Positions 49,450-58,509 of a stretch of DNA of 64,000 nt are shown here, piece by piece. This DNA comes from Maricurvus nonylphenolicus (GTDB lineage: Bacteria > Pseudomonadota > Gammaproteobacteria > Pseudomonadales > Cellvibrionaceae). The notes below the pieces were generated by a model, which did not search any database, was not told the DNA's origin, and was given only the letters and a program-made list of their open reading frames with translations. How positions within the stretch are numbered: the stretch's first letter is position 1; every line of letters starts with the position of its first letter. Location of the stretch: positions 5,456,001 to 5,520,000 of the forward strand of contig NZ_AP031498.1 of assembly GCF_042854845.1 (NCBI RefSeq). The letters are read 5' to 3'. Position numbers and translations under genes: made by a program.

Positions 49450-51531
49450 TTAACGGCCAAAAATACCGCGCAACAATCCTTCGACGGCTTCACCGCCCTG
49501 GTCACCCAGCTTTTCGCGCAGTTTTTTATTCAGTTTGTCCTGTAATTCCTGCTTGGCTTCATCTTCCAGCAGATCACCCAGACGCTCTTTGTCCGGCAGG
49601 CAAGTTCGGGCACCTATGGTGTCCAAGCTGCCACGGCAACGCAAGGGTAAATCCTGATTGCGCCAGCGATCACGAATCTGGCAGGCGAGGTTTTCATCGC
49701 GCTGACCGGTTACCTGTACATCGAGGGGAATATCAAAACTCAGATCCTGCAGCGACACACCGCCACGAGCTGTAACCGACAGCTCTTCCACTCCAGCCGT
49801 CAGCTGGCTGATATTTAATTGTTCGTCACGTAAAGCAAACTGGCCCTGCACATCCTGCAAGTGGGTATAACCCTTCCAGACTTGTCCCTGCACAGAGCTA
49901 CCACCCAGGCTCGCGGCCAGATTGCACAGGTCCTGCTCAATATCCAGCTCATTAACCTGCAACGCCTGGGCCTGCAAATTAATATCCGCTGATAACTGAC
50001 GCTGCAATTGCTCAACGGTAGAACCGCGACTGGTCGCCTTCAGTGTGGTGGACACCGCCCCCTGTAAACGTTGCTCTTGCAGGGTGTCGGTCAACAACCC
50101 CAATAGCTCTACGCCTTTGGCACTGCCCACCAATTCCATACGCGCTTCACTGCGGCGACCATCCAAATGGCCGTTGGCTTCAACGCGGCCATCGTAGCTG
50201 TCGAACACCAGTTCATCCAAATAGGCTACTCCCAGATTGCTGCGCACCTGTAGCTTCAGGTTTTGCAGCTTGGCGTTAGCCACCTGCAATTTACCCGCCG
50301 CCAGAGAAAACTTGAGCTTGGCTTGCCGCAGTTGATCCAGGGGTAATTTCTGCTCTTGGGGTTTAGCCGAATAGCGCGCTGCGGCTTTGGGTTTTGCGTC
50401 TGTGGCGCCGGCTTTCTGGGCGGCAGGCTCCTGGGGGGGAGGCAAATAGCGGTCAACATTGAGCTGATCAACCGCCAACTCTACAACCAGTGGCAGTTGT
50501 TGCTCCTGGTTGAGAGACAGCTTGCCGGTCACAGCAGAGTCATCCAGGGTAACCGCCAGCGGGGAGAGTAATATCGACTCGCCTTGCCCCTGAATGCGGG
50601 TGGTCGCAGCCACCTTGGTCAAGGCTTTGGCATCCGTTGTTTCTGGCAGCTGCTTAAGCAATGCCAGCCACTCGCGGGCATTAAACGATTGCAGGGCTAA
50701 CTGGAGATCAACCGCAGGCGTTTCATCTGCCAGATTGATATTTCCCTCAAACGTCAAAGCCAGAGGGTCCAACTCAGCTTGTTCTAACGCAGCAATGTTG
50801 ACCCACAGGGGCTGCAAGTCCAACCGCTGACGGTCAAAGCCCAGGGAGCCGCTCAGCTGTATCGTTACGGGCGGCACATCTTTAACCTGATGTAGCTGAG
50901 TCGATAGCGTCAAAGGGAAAAGCTGTCCCTGTAGGTTGACTCCCTGCAGCTCTAGCGCCAGATCTTTTAACGCTGCTTTATCGCCACTGCGGAAATTCTG
51001 GTAGTTCAAGCTGACATTGCGCAGCGCGATCTTTTCCACGGCCAGGTCCAAAGCAGATGAGGCACTGTCATCTCCCGCAGGCACGGAAGATGCCGATGTT
51101 GACGGTGTAGGCGTAGTTTTTGAAGAATCGGCTGCCGGAGACGCAATATCCCAGTTATTGCGTGCCTGTAAATCCGTCTGTAAATCGATAACCGCACCAT
51201 CGATATCCACAGCCGCCACTTTTAGCTGCCGCTGCAGCAGCGGCATTACCTCAACCGCCACCGACACATGCGCAAGGATCGCCACCGGCTTGTTGGGAAA
51301 CTGTAGCGAGGCAATACGTGTATCGCTTAATGTCACCCCCAACGTTGGGAAAAACTGCCAGCCCAACTCACCGTCAATTTGTAAATCAATACCTTGGGCG
51401 GCCGCCAAGCGCTGTAGCTCCGGCTTGTGATCGTTGGGATCCACCCATTGAGTGATAAACACTACGGCCAGTACCACCAAAACAACCAGCGTACCCACTG
51501 TGATGGCCAAGGCTTTAATAAGACGCGACAT
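49450..51531 (-). CDS. asmA: AsmA-family protein
   Basis: A 693-residue inner-membrane-anchored periplasmic protein. AsmA-like proteins are thought to form hydrophobic grooves that move phospholipid to the outer membrane. A single N-terminal helix is at about 7-28 (ALAITVGTLVVLVVLAVVFI). The AsmA N-terminal domain follows (GWQFFPTLGVTLSDTRIAS), then low-complexity Ser/Thr/Ala around 130-155 and another stretch of Ala/Pro/Lys near 370-390. The C-terminal AsmA_2-type part begins around residue 400 and ends with CRGSLDTIGARTCLP. The position next to mutY is as in Pseudomonas. Confidence 0.92.
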   Translation of the reverse strand: MSRLIKALAITVGTLVVLVVLAVVFITQWVDPNDHKPELQRLAAAQGIDLQIDGELGWQFFPTLGVTLSDTRIASLQFPNKPVAILAHVSVAVEVMPLLQRQLKVAAVDIDGAVIDLQTDLQARNNWDIASPAADSSKTTPTPSTSASSVPAGDDSASSALDLAVEKIALRNVSLNYQNFRSGDKAALKDLALELQGVNLQGQLFPLTLSTQLHQVKDVPPVTIQLSGSLGFDRQRLDLQPLWVNIAALEQAELDPLALTFEGNINLADETPAVDLQLALQSFNAREWLALLKQLPETTDAKALTKVAATTRIQGQGESILLSPLAVTLDDSAVTGKLSLNQEQQLPLVVELAVDQLNVDRYLPPPQEPAAQKAGATDAKPKAAARYSAKPQEQKLPLDQLRQAKLKFSLAAGKLQVANAKLQNLKLQVRSNLGVAYLDELVFDSYDGRVEANGHLDGRRSEARMELVGSAKGVELLGLLTDTLQEQRLQGAVSTTLKATSRGSTVEQLQRQLSADINLQAQALQVNELDIEQDLCNLAASLGGSSVQGQVWKGYTHLQDVQGQFALRDEQLNISQLTAGVEELSVTARGGVSLQDLSFDIPLDVQVTGQRDENLACQIRDRWRNQDLPLRCRGSLDTIGARTCLPDKERLGDLLEDEAKQELQDKLNKKLREKLGDQGGEAVEGLLRGIFGR

Positions 51532-51670
51532 GCAGACTCTCCCTTGCTGTTTTGCGTTCTCTTGTATTGCGACCTTTAATAATTGCTGGACAGTGTAACG
51601 GCAGGGCTATCGCCGCAAAAGCCTGCCATTGATTTACATCAGCTGCGACGAAACTGTCACAGAAAAAATA

Positions 51671-51699
51671 TTGTCGAGACAAATAAGAATAGTTATCAT
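51671..51699 (+). promoter_or_regulatory. Fur-box promoter of the Fe(III) transporter
   Basis: TTGTCG (51671-51676) and TATCAT (51694-51699) are 17 bases apart. The spacer and -10 hold AAATAAGAATAGTTATCAT (51681-51699), whose reverse complement begins ATGATAACTATTCTTA and matches most of the Fur 7-1-7 consensus. Iron-replete repression of the downstream fbpA gene is therefore expected. Confidence 0.7.
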
Positions 51700-51749
51700 C
51701 CGCGCAATTGTTTTATTTTTCTCTCGTGTAGCACATACAAAAGGTCAGG

Positions 51750-52814
51750 ATGATGCGTTCTCTTTCCCGTCGCGCCCTCGGCGCTCTCGCAACCACTGCG
51801 GCTCTTGGCCTGGTGGGTTGTGGACAAGATTCCACCCAATCCACAGATACTACCAAGGCAGAAACACAAGCGGCGAAACCGGCTGTAGTGACTGTGTATT
51901 CGTCCCGTAAAGAGCACTTGGTCAAGCCATTGTTCGATAAGTTCACTGAGCAGACCGGCACAGAAGTACGTTATATTACCGACAAGGCCGGTCCTTTGAT
52001 GGCCCGCATTCAGGCCGAAGGCGAAACCACGCCGGCCGATATGCTGATTACCGTCGACGCTGGCAACCTGTGGCAAGCCAGCAAGATGGGCCTGCTACAA
52101 GGCACCGAATCAGTCACCCTGAACAAAAATGTGCCCGAGCATCTGCGTGATGACAATGGCGAATGGTTTGGCCTGTCCGTGCGCGCGCGTACCATTGTCT
52201 ATGCTACTGATCGCGTTCAAGCCGACGAGCTGACCACCTACGAAGACCTGGCTGACGAAAAATGGAAAGGCCGTCTGTGTCTGCGCACCTCGAAGAAGGT
52301 TTACAACCAGTCGCTGGTTGCCACCATGATTCAAACCCAGGGTACCGAAGCCACAGAAGAAGTGGTGAAAGGTTGGGTCGCCAACCTGGCCACTGCACCT
52401 TACTCCAACGACACCAAAACCATGGAAGCGGTATTGGCTGGTCAATGTGATGTGGCGATTGTGAATACTTACTATTTTGGCCGCTTGAAGAAAGCCAACC
52501 CGGATGCGCAGCTGGCGCTGTTCTGGCCTAACCAGGCAGACCGCGGTGTGCACATCAATATTTCCGGCGCCGGCATTACCAAACACGCCAAGCAACCTGA
52601 GCAGGCCAAAGCGCTGCTGGAATTCCTCTCCAGCGATGCGGCCCAAAGCCAACTGGCTGAGCTGAATCAGGAATACCCGGCTAACCCCATGATCAAACCT
52701 TCAGCGGAAGTCGCATCCTGGGGCGAGTTCAAAGCCGATGCAGTCAACGTTGAAGCCGCCGGCAGCCTGCAAGCCGAAGCGGTAAAACTGATGGATCGCG
52801 CGGCTTACAACTAA
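51750..52814 (+). CDS. fbpA: Fe(III) ABC transporter substrate-binding lipoprotein (FbpA/FutA/HitA type)
   Basis: A 354-residue ferric-binding protein. The signal MMRSLSRRALGALATTAALG with LVGC suggests lipidation at Cys24; a second ATG directly follows the first. The mature protein has VVTVYSSRKEHLVKPLFDKF, GPLMARIQAEG, TPADMLITVDAGNLWQASKM, GRLCLRTSKKVYNQSLVATM and QCDVAIVNTYYFGRLKKANP, the last with the paired Tyr that bind iron in this class. The Fur box and the downstream permease support an iron role. The pair matches the P. aeruginosa arrangement next to gcvT. Confidence 0.94.
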   Translation: MMRSLSRRALGALATTAALGLVGCGQDSTQSTDTTKAETQAAKPAVVTVYSSRKEHLVKPLFDKFTEQTGTEVRYITDKAGPLMARIQAEGETTPADMLITVDAGNLWQASKMGLLQGTESVTLNKNVPEHLRDDNGEWFGLSVRARTIVYATDRVQADELTTYEDLADEKWKGRLCLRTSKKVYNQSLVATMIQTQGTEATEEVVKGWVANLATAPYSNDTKTMEAVLAGQCDVAIVNTYYFGRLKKANPDAQLALFWPNQADRGVHINISGAGITKHAKQPEQAKALLEFLSSDAAQSQLAELNQEYPANPMIKPSAEVASWGEFKADAVNVEAAGSLQAEAVKLMDRAAYN

Positions 52815-52830
52815 GCCCGCAGTGAGTCCC

Positions 52831-52858
52831 CCGTCCAGCACCTTCTGGTGCTGGACGG
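52831..52858 (+). terminator. Perfect 12-bp hairpin between fbpA and fbpB
   Basis: CCGTCCAGCACC pairs perfectly with GGTGCTGGACGG around TTCT. It has no T-run, so it probably stabilises the 3' end of the fbpA message or attenuates read-through. That would keep binding protein in excess of permease, as is usual for ABC systems. Confidence 0.6.
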
Positions 52859-52919
52859 CCTGCCAGCCCCCTGCTAAGGTGGCCGCTTTTTAAGCCCCCT
52901 TTTTCAACGAGCACCCCTC

Positions 52920-54596
52920 TTGCCGCATTCCACGACCCAGCCGTTGCCCACCGAAAGCGAAGCGCGTGCTGTTCAAGCCGCGAACTATCAACGCTGGATT
53001 CAACGCCTGTGGCGACTGCCCGCCTGGATCATGGCCGGCCTGGTACTGCTCCCCATCAGCGTCATCGTCCTTAGCTGGGGCAGCGACCAAACCGAAATCT
53101 GGCAACACCTGATCGAAACCCAATTGGGCACCCTGCTAAAAAATACCCTGATTCTGGTCGTAGGTGTGGGGCTCTGGGTTGTTGCTTTGGGTGTCAGCCT
53201 GGCCTGGCTGGTTGCAACCTGCGAGTTCCCCGGGCGCCGTTGGCTTGATTGGGCCTTGATGCTCCCCCTGGCCATTCCCACCTATGTGGTGGCTTTTGTA
53301 GTACTCGGCCTGATGGATTACAGCGGCCCCGTGCAAACCCTCTGGCGTCAGTGGCTGGGCAACGATGCCTGGTTCCCGGATGTGCGCAGTCCAGCCGGTG
53401 TGGTGTTTGTCATGGTCACCGTGCTTTATCCCTATGTGTATATGCTGGCCCGCAGCGCCTTTCTGGCCCAGGGCCGCGGCCTGATGGATGCCTCACGCCT
53501 GCTGGGCCATTCGCCCTGGAAAAGTTTCTGGCGCGTAGCCCTGCCCATGGCACGCCCGGCGATTGCTGCCGGTACCGCACTAGCGCTGATGGAAACCCTG
53601 GCCGACTTTGGCGCCGTGTCTGTGTTTAACTACGACACCTTCACCACCGCCATTTACAAATCCTGGTTTGGTTTCTTTAATTTGCCCGCCGCCGCCCAGC
53701 TGGCGTCCTTGCTACTGCTATTTGTAGGTTTGGCGCTCTACGCCGAACAACGTGCACGCGGTAACAGTCGTTTTCACCAACAGCCACAGCGCAACCGTGA
53801 GGCCTACCAACTCTCTGGCGCTAAAGCCTGGCTCGCCAGTGGGTATTGTCTGCTGGTAGTGGTTGTAGCGTTTGTGATTCCCGTCGGCCAACTGCTGCTC
53901 TGGGTAATAGAAACCGGCGCCAGCGATATGAATCAGCGCTACTGGCAGTTGATTGGCCACACCTTTAGCCTGGCCGGTATGGCCGCTGCAGCCACTACCC
54001 TGCTGGCGCTGTTAGTGGCTTACAGCTTGCGTCTGCGCGGTAAGCATCAGCTCAGTGGCTCAGCGCGTATCGCCAGCCTCGGCTATGCCTTGCCCGGTTC
54101 GGTATTGGCCGTCGGCATTATGCTGGCCTTTGCCTTCTTTGATCAGCAGTTGATTAACCCCCTGCGTGAACTGCTTGGCCTGGAGCCACGCCAGGTACTG
54201 GTCGGCAGCCTTGCGGCGCTGGTACTGGCCTATATGATTCGCTTTTTCTCCGTCGGCTTTGGCCCAGTGCAATCCAGTCTGGAGCGCATTCGTCCGAGTT
54301 TTCAGGAAGCGGCGCACACACTTGGCGCCAATCAATGGCAAGTGCTTAAACGCATTTATCTACCGCTGCTAACACCGGGCTTGCTGACCGCGCTGCTGCT
54401 GGTGCTGGTGGATACCATGAAAGAGATGCCCGCCACCCTGCTGCTGCGGCCCTTTGGCTGGGATACGCTGGCGGTGCGAATCTATGAAATGACCTCGGAA
54501 GGTGAGTGGGAGCGTGCCGCGCTGCCTGCACTCACTCTGGTACTTATCAGTATTCCGCCGGTGATTGTCTTGATTCGCCGCAGTCGCAACCATTAG
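52920..54596 (+). CDS. fbpB: Fe(III) ABC transporter permease (FbpB type)
   Basis: A 558-residue membrane protein with two fused binding-protein-dependent permease modules, each of about six helices. EAA-like loops are VFVMVTVLYPYVYMLARSAF with MDASRLLGHSPWKSFWRVAL in the first half, and FQEAAHTLGANQWQVLKRIY in the second. The start is TTG at 52920; no in-frame ATG lies upstream, and the N-terminal helix begins near residue 38. No ATPase subunit gene follows; gcvT is next. The ATPase must come from elsewhere. Confidence 0.92.
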   Translation: MPHSTTQPLPTESEARAVQAANYQRWIQRLWRLPAWIMAGLVLLPISVIVLSWGSDQTEIWQHLIETQLGTLLKNTLILVVGVGLWVVALGVSLAWLVATCEFPGRRWLDWALMLPLAIPTYVVAFVVLGLMDYSGPVQTLWRQWLGNDAWFPDVRSPAGVVFVMVTVLYPYVYMLARSAFLAQGRGLMDASRLLGHSPWKSFWRVALPMARPAIAAGTALALMETLADFGAVSVFNYDTFTTAIYKSWFGFFNLPAAAQLASLLLLFVGLALYAEQRARGNSRFHQQPQRNREAYQLSGAKAWLASGYCLLVVVVAFVIPVGQLLLWVIETGASDMNQRYWQLIGHTFSLAGMAAAATTLLALLVAYSLRLRGKHQLSGSARIASLGYALPGSVLAVGIMLAFAFFDQQLINPLRELLGLEPRQVLVGSLAALVLAYMIRFFSVGFGPVQSSLERIRPSFQEAAHTLGANQWQVLKRIYLPLLTPGLLTALLLVLVDTMKEMPATLLLRPFGWDTLAVRIYEMTSEGEWERAALPALTLVLISIPPVIVLIRRSRNH

Positions 54597-54666
54597 CTGT
54601 AACCAGCCGCTAAAAGCCGCTAGAATACGCGCCCTTTACTAATACTTTGCCGGGAACTGTCGGGAT

Positions 54667-55755
54667 ATGGGACACAAAACGCCTCTTTACGCCACACATC
54701 AGGAAATGGGCGGCAAGCTGGTCGACTTTGGTGGCTGGGACATGCCACTTAACTACGGCTCGCAGATCGAGGAGCACCACCAGGTGCGTCAATCTGCCGG
54801 GATGTTTGATGTCTCTCATATGACCATCGTCGATGTCACCGGCGATGATGCCCAAGCCTACCTGCAGTACCTGCTGGCCAATGATGTCGCCAAGATTACC
54901 GCCACGCCGGGCAAGGCGTTGTATAGCGGTATGCTCAACGAGCAGGGCGGCGTGATCGACGATCTGATTGTCTACAATATGGAAGGCTGGTTCCGCACCG
55001 TGGTTAACTGCGGCACTCGCGAGAAAGATCTGGCCTGGATGAACCAGCAGGCAGAAAAATTTAATGTCACCATTACCGAGCAACCGCAACTGGCGATGGT
55101 GGCGGTACAGGGCCCAGAGGCGATTGCCAAAGCCAAAGCCGTATTGGCCGCCGAGCAAGCCGCCGTCGTTGATGGCCTGAGTGTATTCCAGGGCGCGGCA
55201 GCAGGTGAGTGGTTTATTGCCCGCACCGGTTACACCGGTGAAGATGGCCTGGAGATTATGGTGCCCGAAGCCGAGGTCGTCGCTTTTTGGCAGGCCCTGG
55301 CCGATGCCGGTGTAAAACCCTGCGGTCTGGGCGCACGCGACACACTGCGCCTGGAAGCCGGTATGAACCTGTACGGTAACGATATGGATGACACCGTATC
55401 ACCACTGGCCGCCAATATGGGCTGGACCATTGCCTGGGAGCCTGCAGAGCGTGACTTTATCGGCCGTACCGTGCTCGAAGCAGAGCGTGCCAAGGGGCCA
55501 GAATACAAACTGGTCGGCCTGGTAATGGAAAGCCGCGGTGTACTGCGCGGCCATCAAAAAGTGATTGTAGAAAATACTGACAAGACCGGTGAAATCACCA
55601 GCGGTACTTTTTCGCCAACTCTGGGTTACTCCATTGCCCTGGCGCGAGTACCTGTGGAAATTGGCGAGACTTGTCTGGTTGAAATGCGTAACAAGCAGGT
55701 ACCCGTCAACGTGGTTAAACCCTGTTTTGTACGCAACGGCAAAAGCGTCCTTTAA
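54667..55755 (+). CDS. gcvT: Glycine cleavage system T protein (aminomethyltransferase)
   Basis: Transfers the methylene group from lipoyl-H protein to tetrahydrofolate, releasing ammonia. The 362 residues show KTPLYATHQEMGGKLVDFGG, GMFDVSHMTIVDVTGDDAQA (with the key Asp region), GYTGEDGLEIMVP, GLGARDTLRLEAGMNLYGND and TSGTFSPTLGYSIALARV. It lies 40 bases before gcvH. The gcvP gene that usually completes the set is not in this window. Confidence 0.97.
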   Translation: MGHKTPLYATHQEMGGKLVDFGGWDMPLNYGSQIEEHHQVRQSAGMFDVSHMTIVDVTGDDAQAYLQYLLANDVAKITATPGKALYSGMLNEQGGVIDDLIVYNMEGWFRTVVNCGTREKDLAWMNQQAEKFNVTITEQPQLAMVAVQGPEAIAKAKAVLAAEQAAVVDGLSVFQGAAAGEWFIARTGYTGEDGLEIMVPEAEVVAFWQALADAGVKPCGLGARDTLRLEAGMNLYGNDMDDTVSPLAANMGWTIAWEPAERDFIGRTVLEAERAKGPEYKLVGLVMESRGVLRGHQKVIVENTDKTGEITSGTFSPTLGYSIALARVPVEIGETCLVEMRNKQVPVNVVKPCFVRNGKSVL

Positions 55756-55794
55756 TTAAAATTATTTTTTAGATTATATTTCTGAGGAAACACC

Positions 55795-56184
55795 ATGAGC
55801 GAACTGCGCAGCGAACTGAAATACCTGTCCAGCCACGAGTGGGCCCGTGTTGAAGAAGACGGCACCGTGACCATCGGCATTACCGACCACGCCCAGGACA
55901 GCCTGGGTGATGTGGTATACGTAGAAAACCCCGAAGTAGGCGCGACCGTGAACGCTGGCGAAGAAGCCGGTGTGGTTGAGTCAGTAAAAGCCGCTTCTGA
56001 TATCTACTCCCCGGTTTCCGGTGAAGTGATTGCCGTAAACGAAGCCCTGGAAGATGCGCCAGAAACCGTTAACGAATCCCCTTACGATGACGGCTGGTTC
56101 TTCAAAGTGAAGCCAAGCGATCTGACTGAGCTGGACAATGCACTGGATTCCGACGGCTACCTGAAGGCCATCGAAGACGAATAG
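55795..56184 (+). CDS. gcvH: Glycine cleavage system H protein
   Basis: Lipoyl carrier of 129 residues that shuttles the aminomethyl group. Lipoylation is expected at Lys65 in VVESVKAASDIYSPVSGEVI. Other motifs are LKYLSSHEWARVEEDGTVTI, GITDHAQDSLGDVVYVENPE and NESPYDDGWFFKVK. A good AGGAAAC site precedes the ATG. It is the last gene of its operon, closed by the terminator at 56217-56255. Confidence 0.98.
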   Translation: MSELRSELKYLSSHEWARVEEDGTVTIGITDHAQDSLGDVVYVENPEVGATVNAGEEAGVVESVKAASDIYSPVSGEVIAVNEALEDAPETVNESPYDDGWFFKVKPSDLTELDNALDSDGYLKAIEDE

Positions 56185-56216
56185 AAGGTAAAGAGCATTC
56201 GTCTTTATCCAGGCAC

Positions 56217-56255
56217 AAAAAAACCGCATCCAGGCCATCCTTGATGCGGTTTTTT
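56217..56255. terminator. Bidirectional terminator after gcvH
   Basis: AAAAAAACCGCATC pairs with GATGCGGTTTTTT across a 12-base loop. It serves gcvH on the plus strand and the FliL-like gene on the minus strand. Confidence 0.93.
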
Positions 56256-56269
56256 CGTTAATGGGAATC

Positions 56270-56722
56270 TTACTTCTGGATAACCAGCTGGTTAAAGTAC
56301 AAATCCTCTACCTTGTTTTCACCATCTTCCTGCTCCAGGATAGCCGCAATCTCGGCTAACGCCTCCTGTCGTAACAGTTCCTTGCCTTCCTGATTATCCA
56401 GGCGATCTTCGGTTTGTGAACTGAACAACAGGATCAGGTTGTTGCGAATATAGGGCATATGATGACGTACAGAGTTGGCGCCCGCCGTATCGCTAACTCG
56501 CAAGGAGACAGAAGCTTTCATATAACGCAAGCGCCCCTTGCCACCGTAATTGACCACAAACGGCGGCTTGATGGGAATATAGATAGCCCGCTTAAGCACT
56601 GCCGCCTCGCCACTTTCAGCGCCTTCGCTTTCTTCATCCTGAGCCCAGCTCAGGCTAGCGCTTAGCAGTAGCCACAATGCCCCCAAGACTATCCAGCTGT
56701 TTTTCACCTTACCGCTATCCAC
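56270..56722 (-). CDS. FliL-like exported protein
   Basis: A 150-residue protein of the FliL (flagellar basal-body-associated) family. I set the start at GTG 56722, which has AGGGAG six bases upstream and yields a clean signal peptide (WIVLGALWLLLSASLSWA); ATG codons further upstream (56788, 56764) would add about 22 residues. The FliL core reads AIYIPIKPPFVVNYGGKGR, YMKASVSLRV, IRNNLILLFSSQTEDRLDNQ and DLYFNQLVIQ. No flagellar genes are nearby. Such stand-alone FliL-like proteins are known in Pseudomonas; their role is unclear. Confidence 0.85.
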   Translation of the reverse strand: MDSGKVKNSWIVLGALWLLLSASLSWAQDEESEGAESGEAAVLKRAIYIPIKPPFVVNYGGKGRLRYMKASVSLRVSDTAGANSVRHHMPYIRNNLILLFSSQTEDRLDNQEGKELLRQEALAEIAAILEQEDGENKVEDLYFNQLVIQK

Positions 56723-57002
56723 CTTCAACTCCCTACTTATAACACTTGCACGATGGCTAACCATCAATCTACCCACTACCAAGAGCATAGCTTAACACTT
56801 TGCTTGAGTTAGCTCGCATTTTCACCTAGGGTAGCCTCAATTTTATAAGCCACCGTGTTTATCTTTCTCGGCTGCATCCGTCTAATCTTGACCGCACGTC
56901 ACCAGTAAGATGCCCGCTCGGGCGGCGATTATACGCAGCCACGCAAGCAGTGGCAGTGTATTCATCAACGTTAATCCGCAAACGCTGCCAAGGAGCTCAC
57001 CC

Positions 57003-57344
57003 GTGTTACAAGGGTTTATTGTCCTGCTGTTGTTTCAGCTCTTGGGGGAGGCGATTGTCACCCTGACCCACAGCCCTATACCTGGGCCGGTGATTGGCAT
57101 GTTGCTGTTATGGTTGGGATTGCATATCAAGCGCGGACCCTCGAACGGTTTGAGTCAAACCAGTCACCAATTTATCCAGCACCTGAGCTTACTGTTTCTG
57201 CCTGCAGGCGTGGGGCTGTTCTTTTTGCCTGCCCATATCCAACAGCACTGGCCTGCCATTGCTGGCGCCATGGTGATAGGCACCCTGGTATCTCTGCTGT
57301 TTAGCGGTTGGCTGGTCAAAAAACTGGCTCGGGGAGAAGGCTGA
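57003..57344 (+). CDS. LrgA/CidA-family membrane protein
   Basis: A 113-residue holin-like membrane protein. The start at GTG 57003 has AAGGAG eight bases upstream; the longer in-frame ATG start adds an implausible hydrophilic stretch. Hydrophobic helices cover most of the chain: GFIVLLLFQLLGEAIV, PIPGPVIGMLLLWLGLHIK, LLFLPAGVGLFFLPAHIQQH and AGAMVIGTLVSLLFSGWLV. LrgA/CidA proteins act with LrgB/CidB in programmed lysis or pyruvate and metabolite transport. The stop overlaps the next start (TGATG). Confidence 0.9.
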   Translation: MLQGFIVLLLFQLLGEAIVTLTHSPIPGPVIGMLLLWLGLHIKRGPSNGLSQTSHQFIQHLSLLFLPAGVGLFFLPAHIQQHWPAIAGAMVIGTLVSLLFSGWLVKKLARGEG

Positions 57345-58099
57345 TGCAAGCACTGTTTGATTCTCTTTGGCTACAGCTGCAATCACTCTGGGATCATCTG
57401 AGCCAACTACCACTCTTTGGTTTATTGCTCAGCCTACTCTGCTATCAGGCAGGGCTGATCATCTACCAGCGATTTGGCCGCAATGTCATCCTCCACCCCG
57501 TGGTTACCGCCTCCATTGCCATTGCGCTGCTGCTGAACCTGCTCAATATTTCCTATAAGGAATATCTGCAAGCCAACCAGTTGCTGTACTTCCTGCTGGG
57601 ACCCGCTACCGTGGCACTGGCGGTTCCGCTGTACCAGGAGTTCCACCATATTCGCCGCCTGGCGCTTCCAATTCTGGTAACGGTGGTGGTAGGGGCAACC
57701 TTTGCCTCCATCAGTGCGGTGGCTATCGGCTATTGGCTCGGCGGTTCAGAAACCACCTTACTATCCCTGGCCCCTAAATCTGTAACCACTCCCATCGCCC
57801 TGGGGGTATCGGAAAGTATCGGCGGTCTGCCGGGCTTAACGACCGGTGTGGTGGTATTTACCGGTGTGATAGGCACTCTGCTGAGCCCCGCGGTTTTTTA
57901 TCTGCTGCAGCTGCGCGATCCACGCCAGCAGGGTATTGTGCTGGGTATTAATGCTCACGGTGTCGGTACTGCCCGCGGTTTTGAAATCAATGCCAGTACC
58001 GGCGCTTTTGCCAGTTTGGCTATGGGGCTTACCGGTGCCTTTACGGCTCTCACACTGCCCTACATCGTCACAGCATTGCGTTCAGCCGGTTGGCTGTAA
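57344..58099 (+). CDS. lrgB: LrgB/CidB-family membrane protein
   Basis: A 251-residue inner-membrane protein with about seven or eight helices, partner of the preceding gene. The start is at 57344, overlapping the previous stop by one base (TGATG); a frame opening earlier lies within the first gene. Family motifs are YFLLGPATVALAVPLYQEFH, LAPKSVTTPIALGVSESIGG, TGVVVFTGVIGTLLSPAVFY and GINAHGVGTARGFEINASTG. No regulator of the pair is adjacent. Confidence 0.94.
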   Translation: MQALFDSLWLQLQSLWDHLSQLPLFGLLLSLLCYQAGLIIYQRFGRNVILHPVVTASIAIALLLNLLNISYKEYLQANQLLYFLLGPATVALAVPLYQEFHHIRRLALPILVTVVVGATFASISAVAIGYWLGGSETTLLSLAPKSVTTPIALGVSESIGGLPGLTTGVVVFTGVIGTLLSPAVFYLLQLRDPRQQGIVLGINAHGVGTARGFEINASTGAFASLAMGLTGAFTALTLPYIVTALRSAGWL

Positions 58100-58509
58100 A
58101 GAGGGGGGAAATTGAGCCTGTTTATACGAATGCAAAAAGGTGTTTTCAGAAAGGGAAAACAGGCGCCATGGCCTGCAAATTCAATCAATCCTAAAACGAC
58201 TTTTTGCCCCTGACAAGGCTTTTTTTGCCTGCATTTGTGTCAAGCTAAATATTTCACCTTTTTCGCTTTGGCGAGGTCGTTTTTATCTTGCCGTCCCTAT
58301 CCAGATCACCTATCTTGGCAATTACGCCGCTGCTTTTGTGAACCACTACACACCAAATCACGGCAGCAACTTAGAACTGACTTATAACTGAAATAGTACA
58401 ACAACGGTGTCACCCGCTATTTTAAGACCATGCTCTTCTGTGCAATTCGATCAGGGCAATCAGGGACGCACACCGTGGAACCTATTATAAGAATTAAGGA
58501 TGTAGCGCC
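58100..58509. other. Intergenic region lrgB/rsd
   Basis: About 410 bases with no convincing gene. TGTTTTC (58141-58147) and GAAAACA (58155-58161) form a small hairpin shortly after lrgB, without a T-run. The rest is AT-leaning and presumably holds the rsd promoter; AAGGATG just before the rsd start is its ribosome site. An 83-codon open frame within it starts with a weak codon and lacks coding character. Confidence 0.35.

Noticed and set aside
54597..54666. Glycine riboswitch before gcvT
   Set aside because: The 70-base gap is too short for the tandem aptamer and shows no matching structure.
58140..58391. 83-codon open frame between lrgB and rsd
   Set aside because: It starts with a weak codon, has no ribosome site, and its amino acid composition looks non-coding; treated as intergenic.
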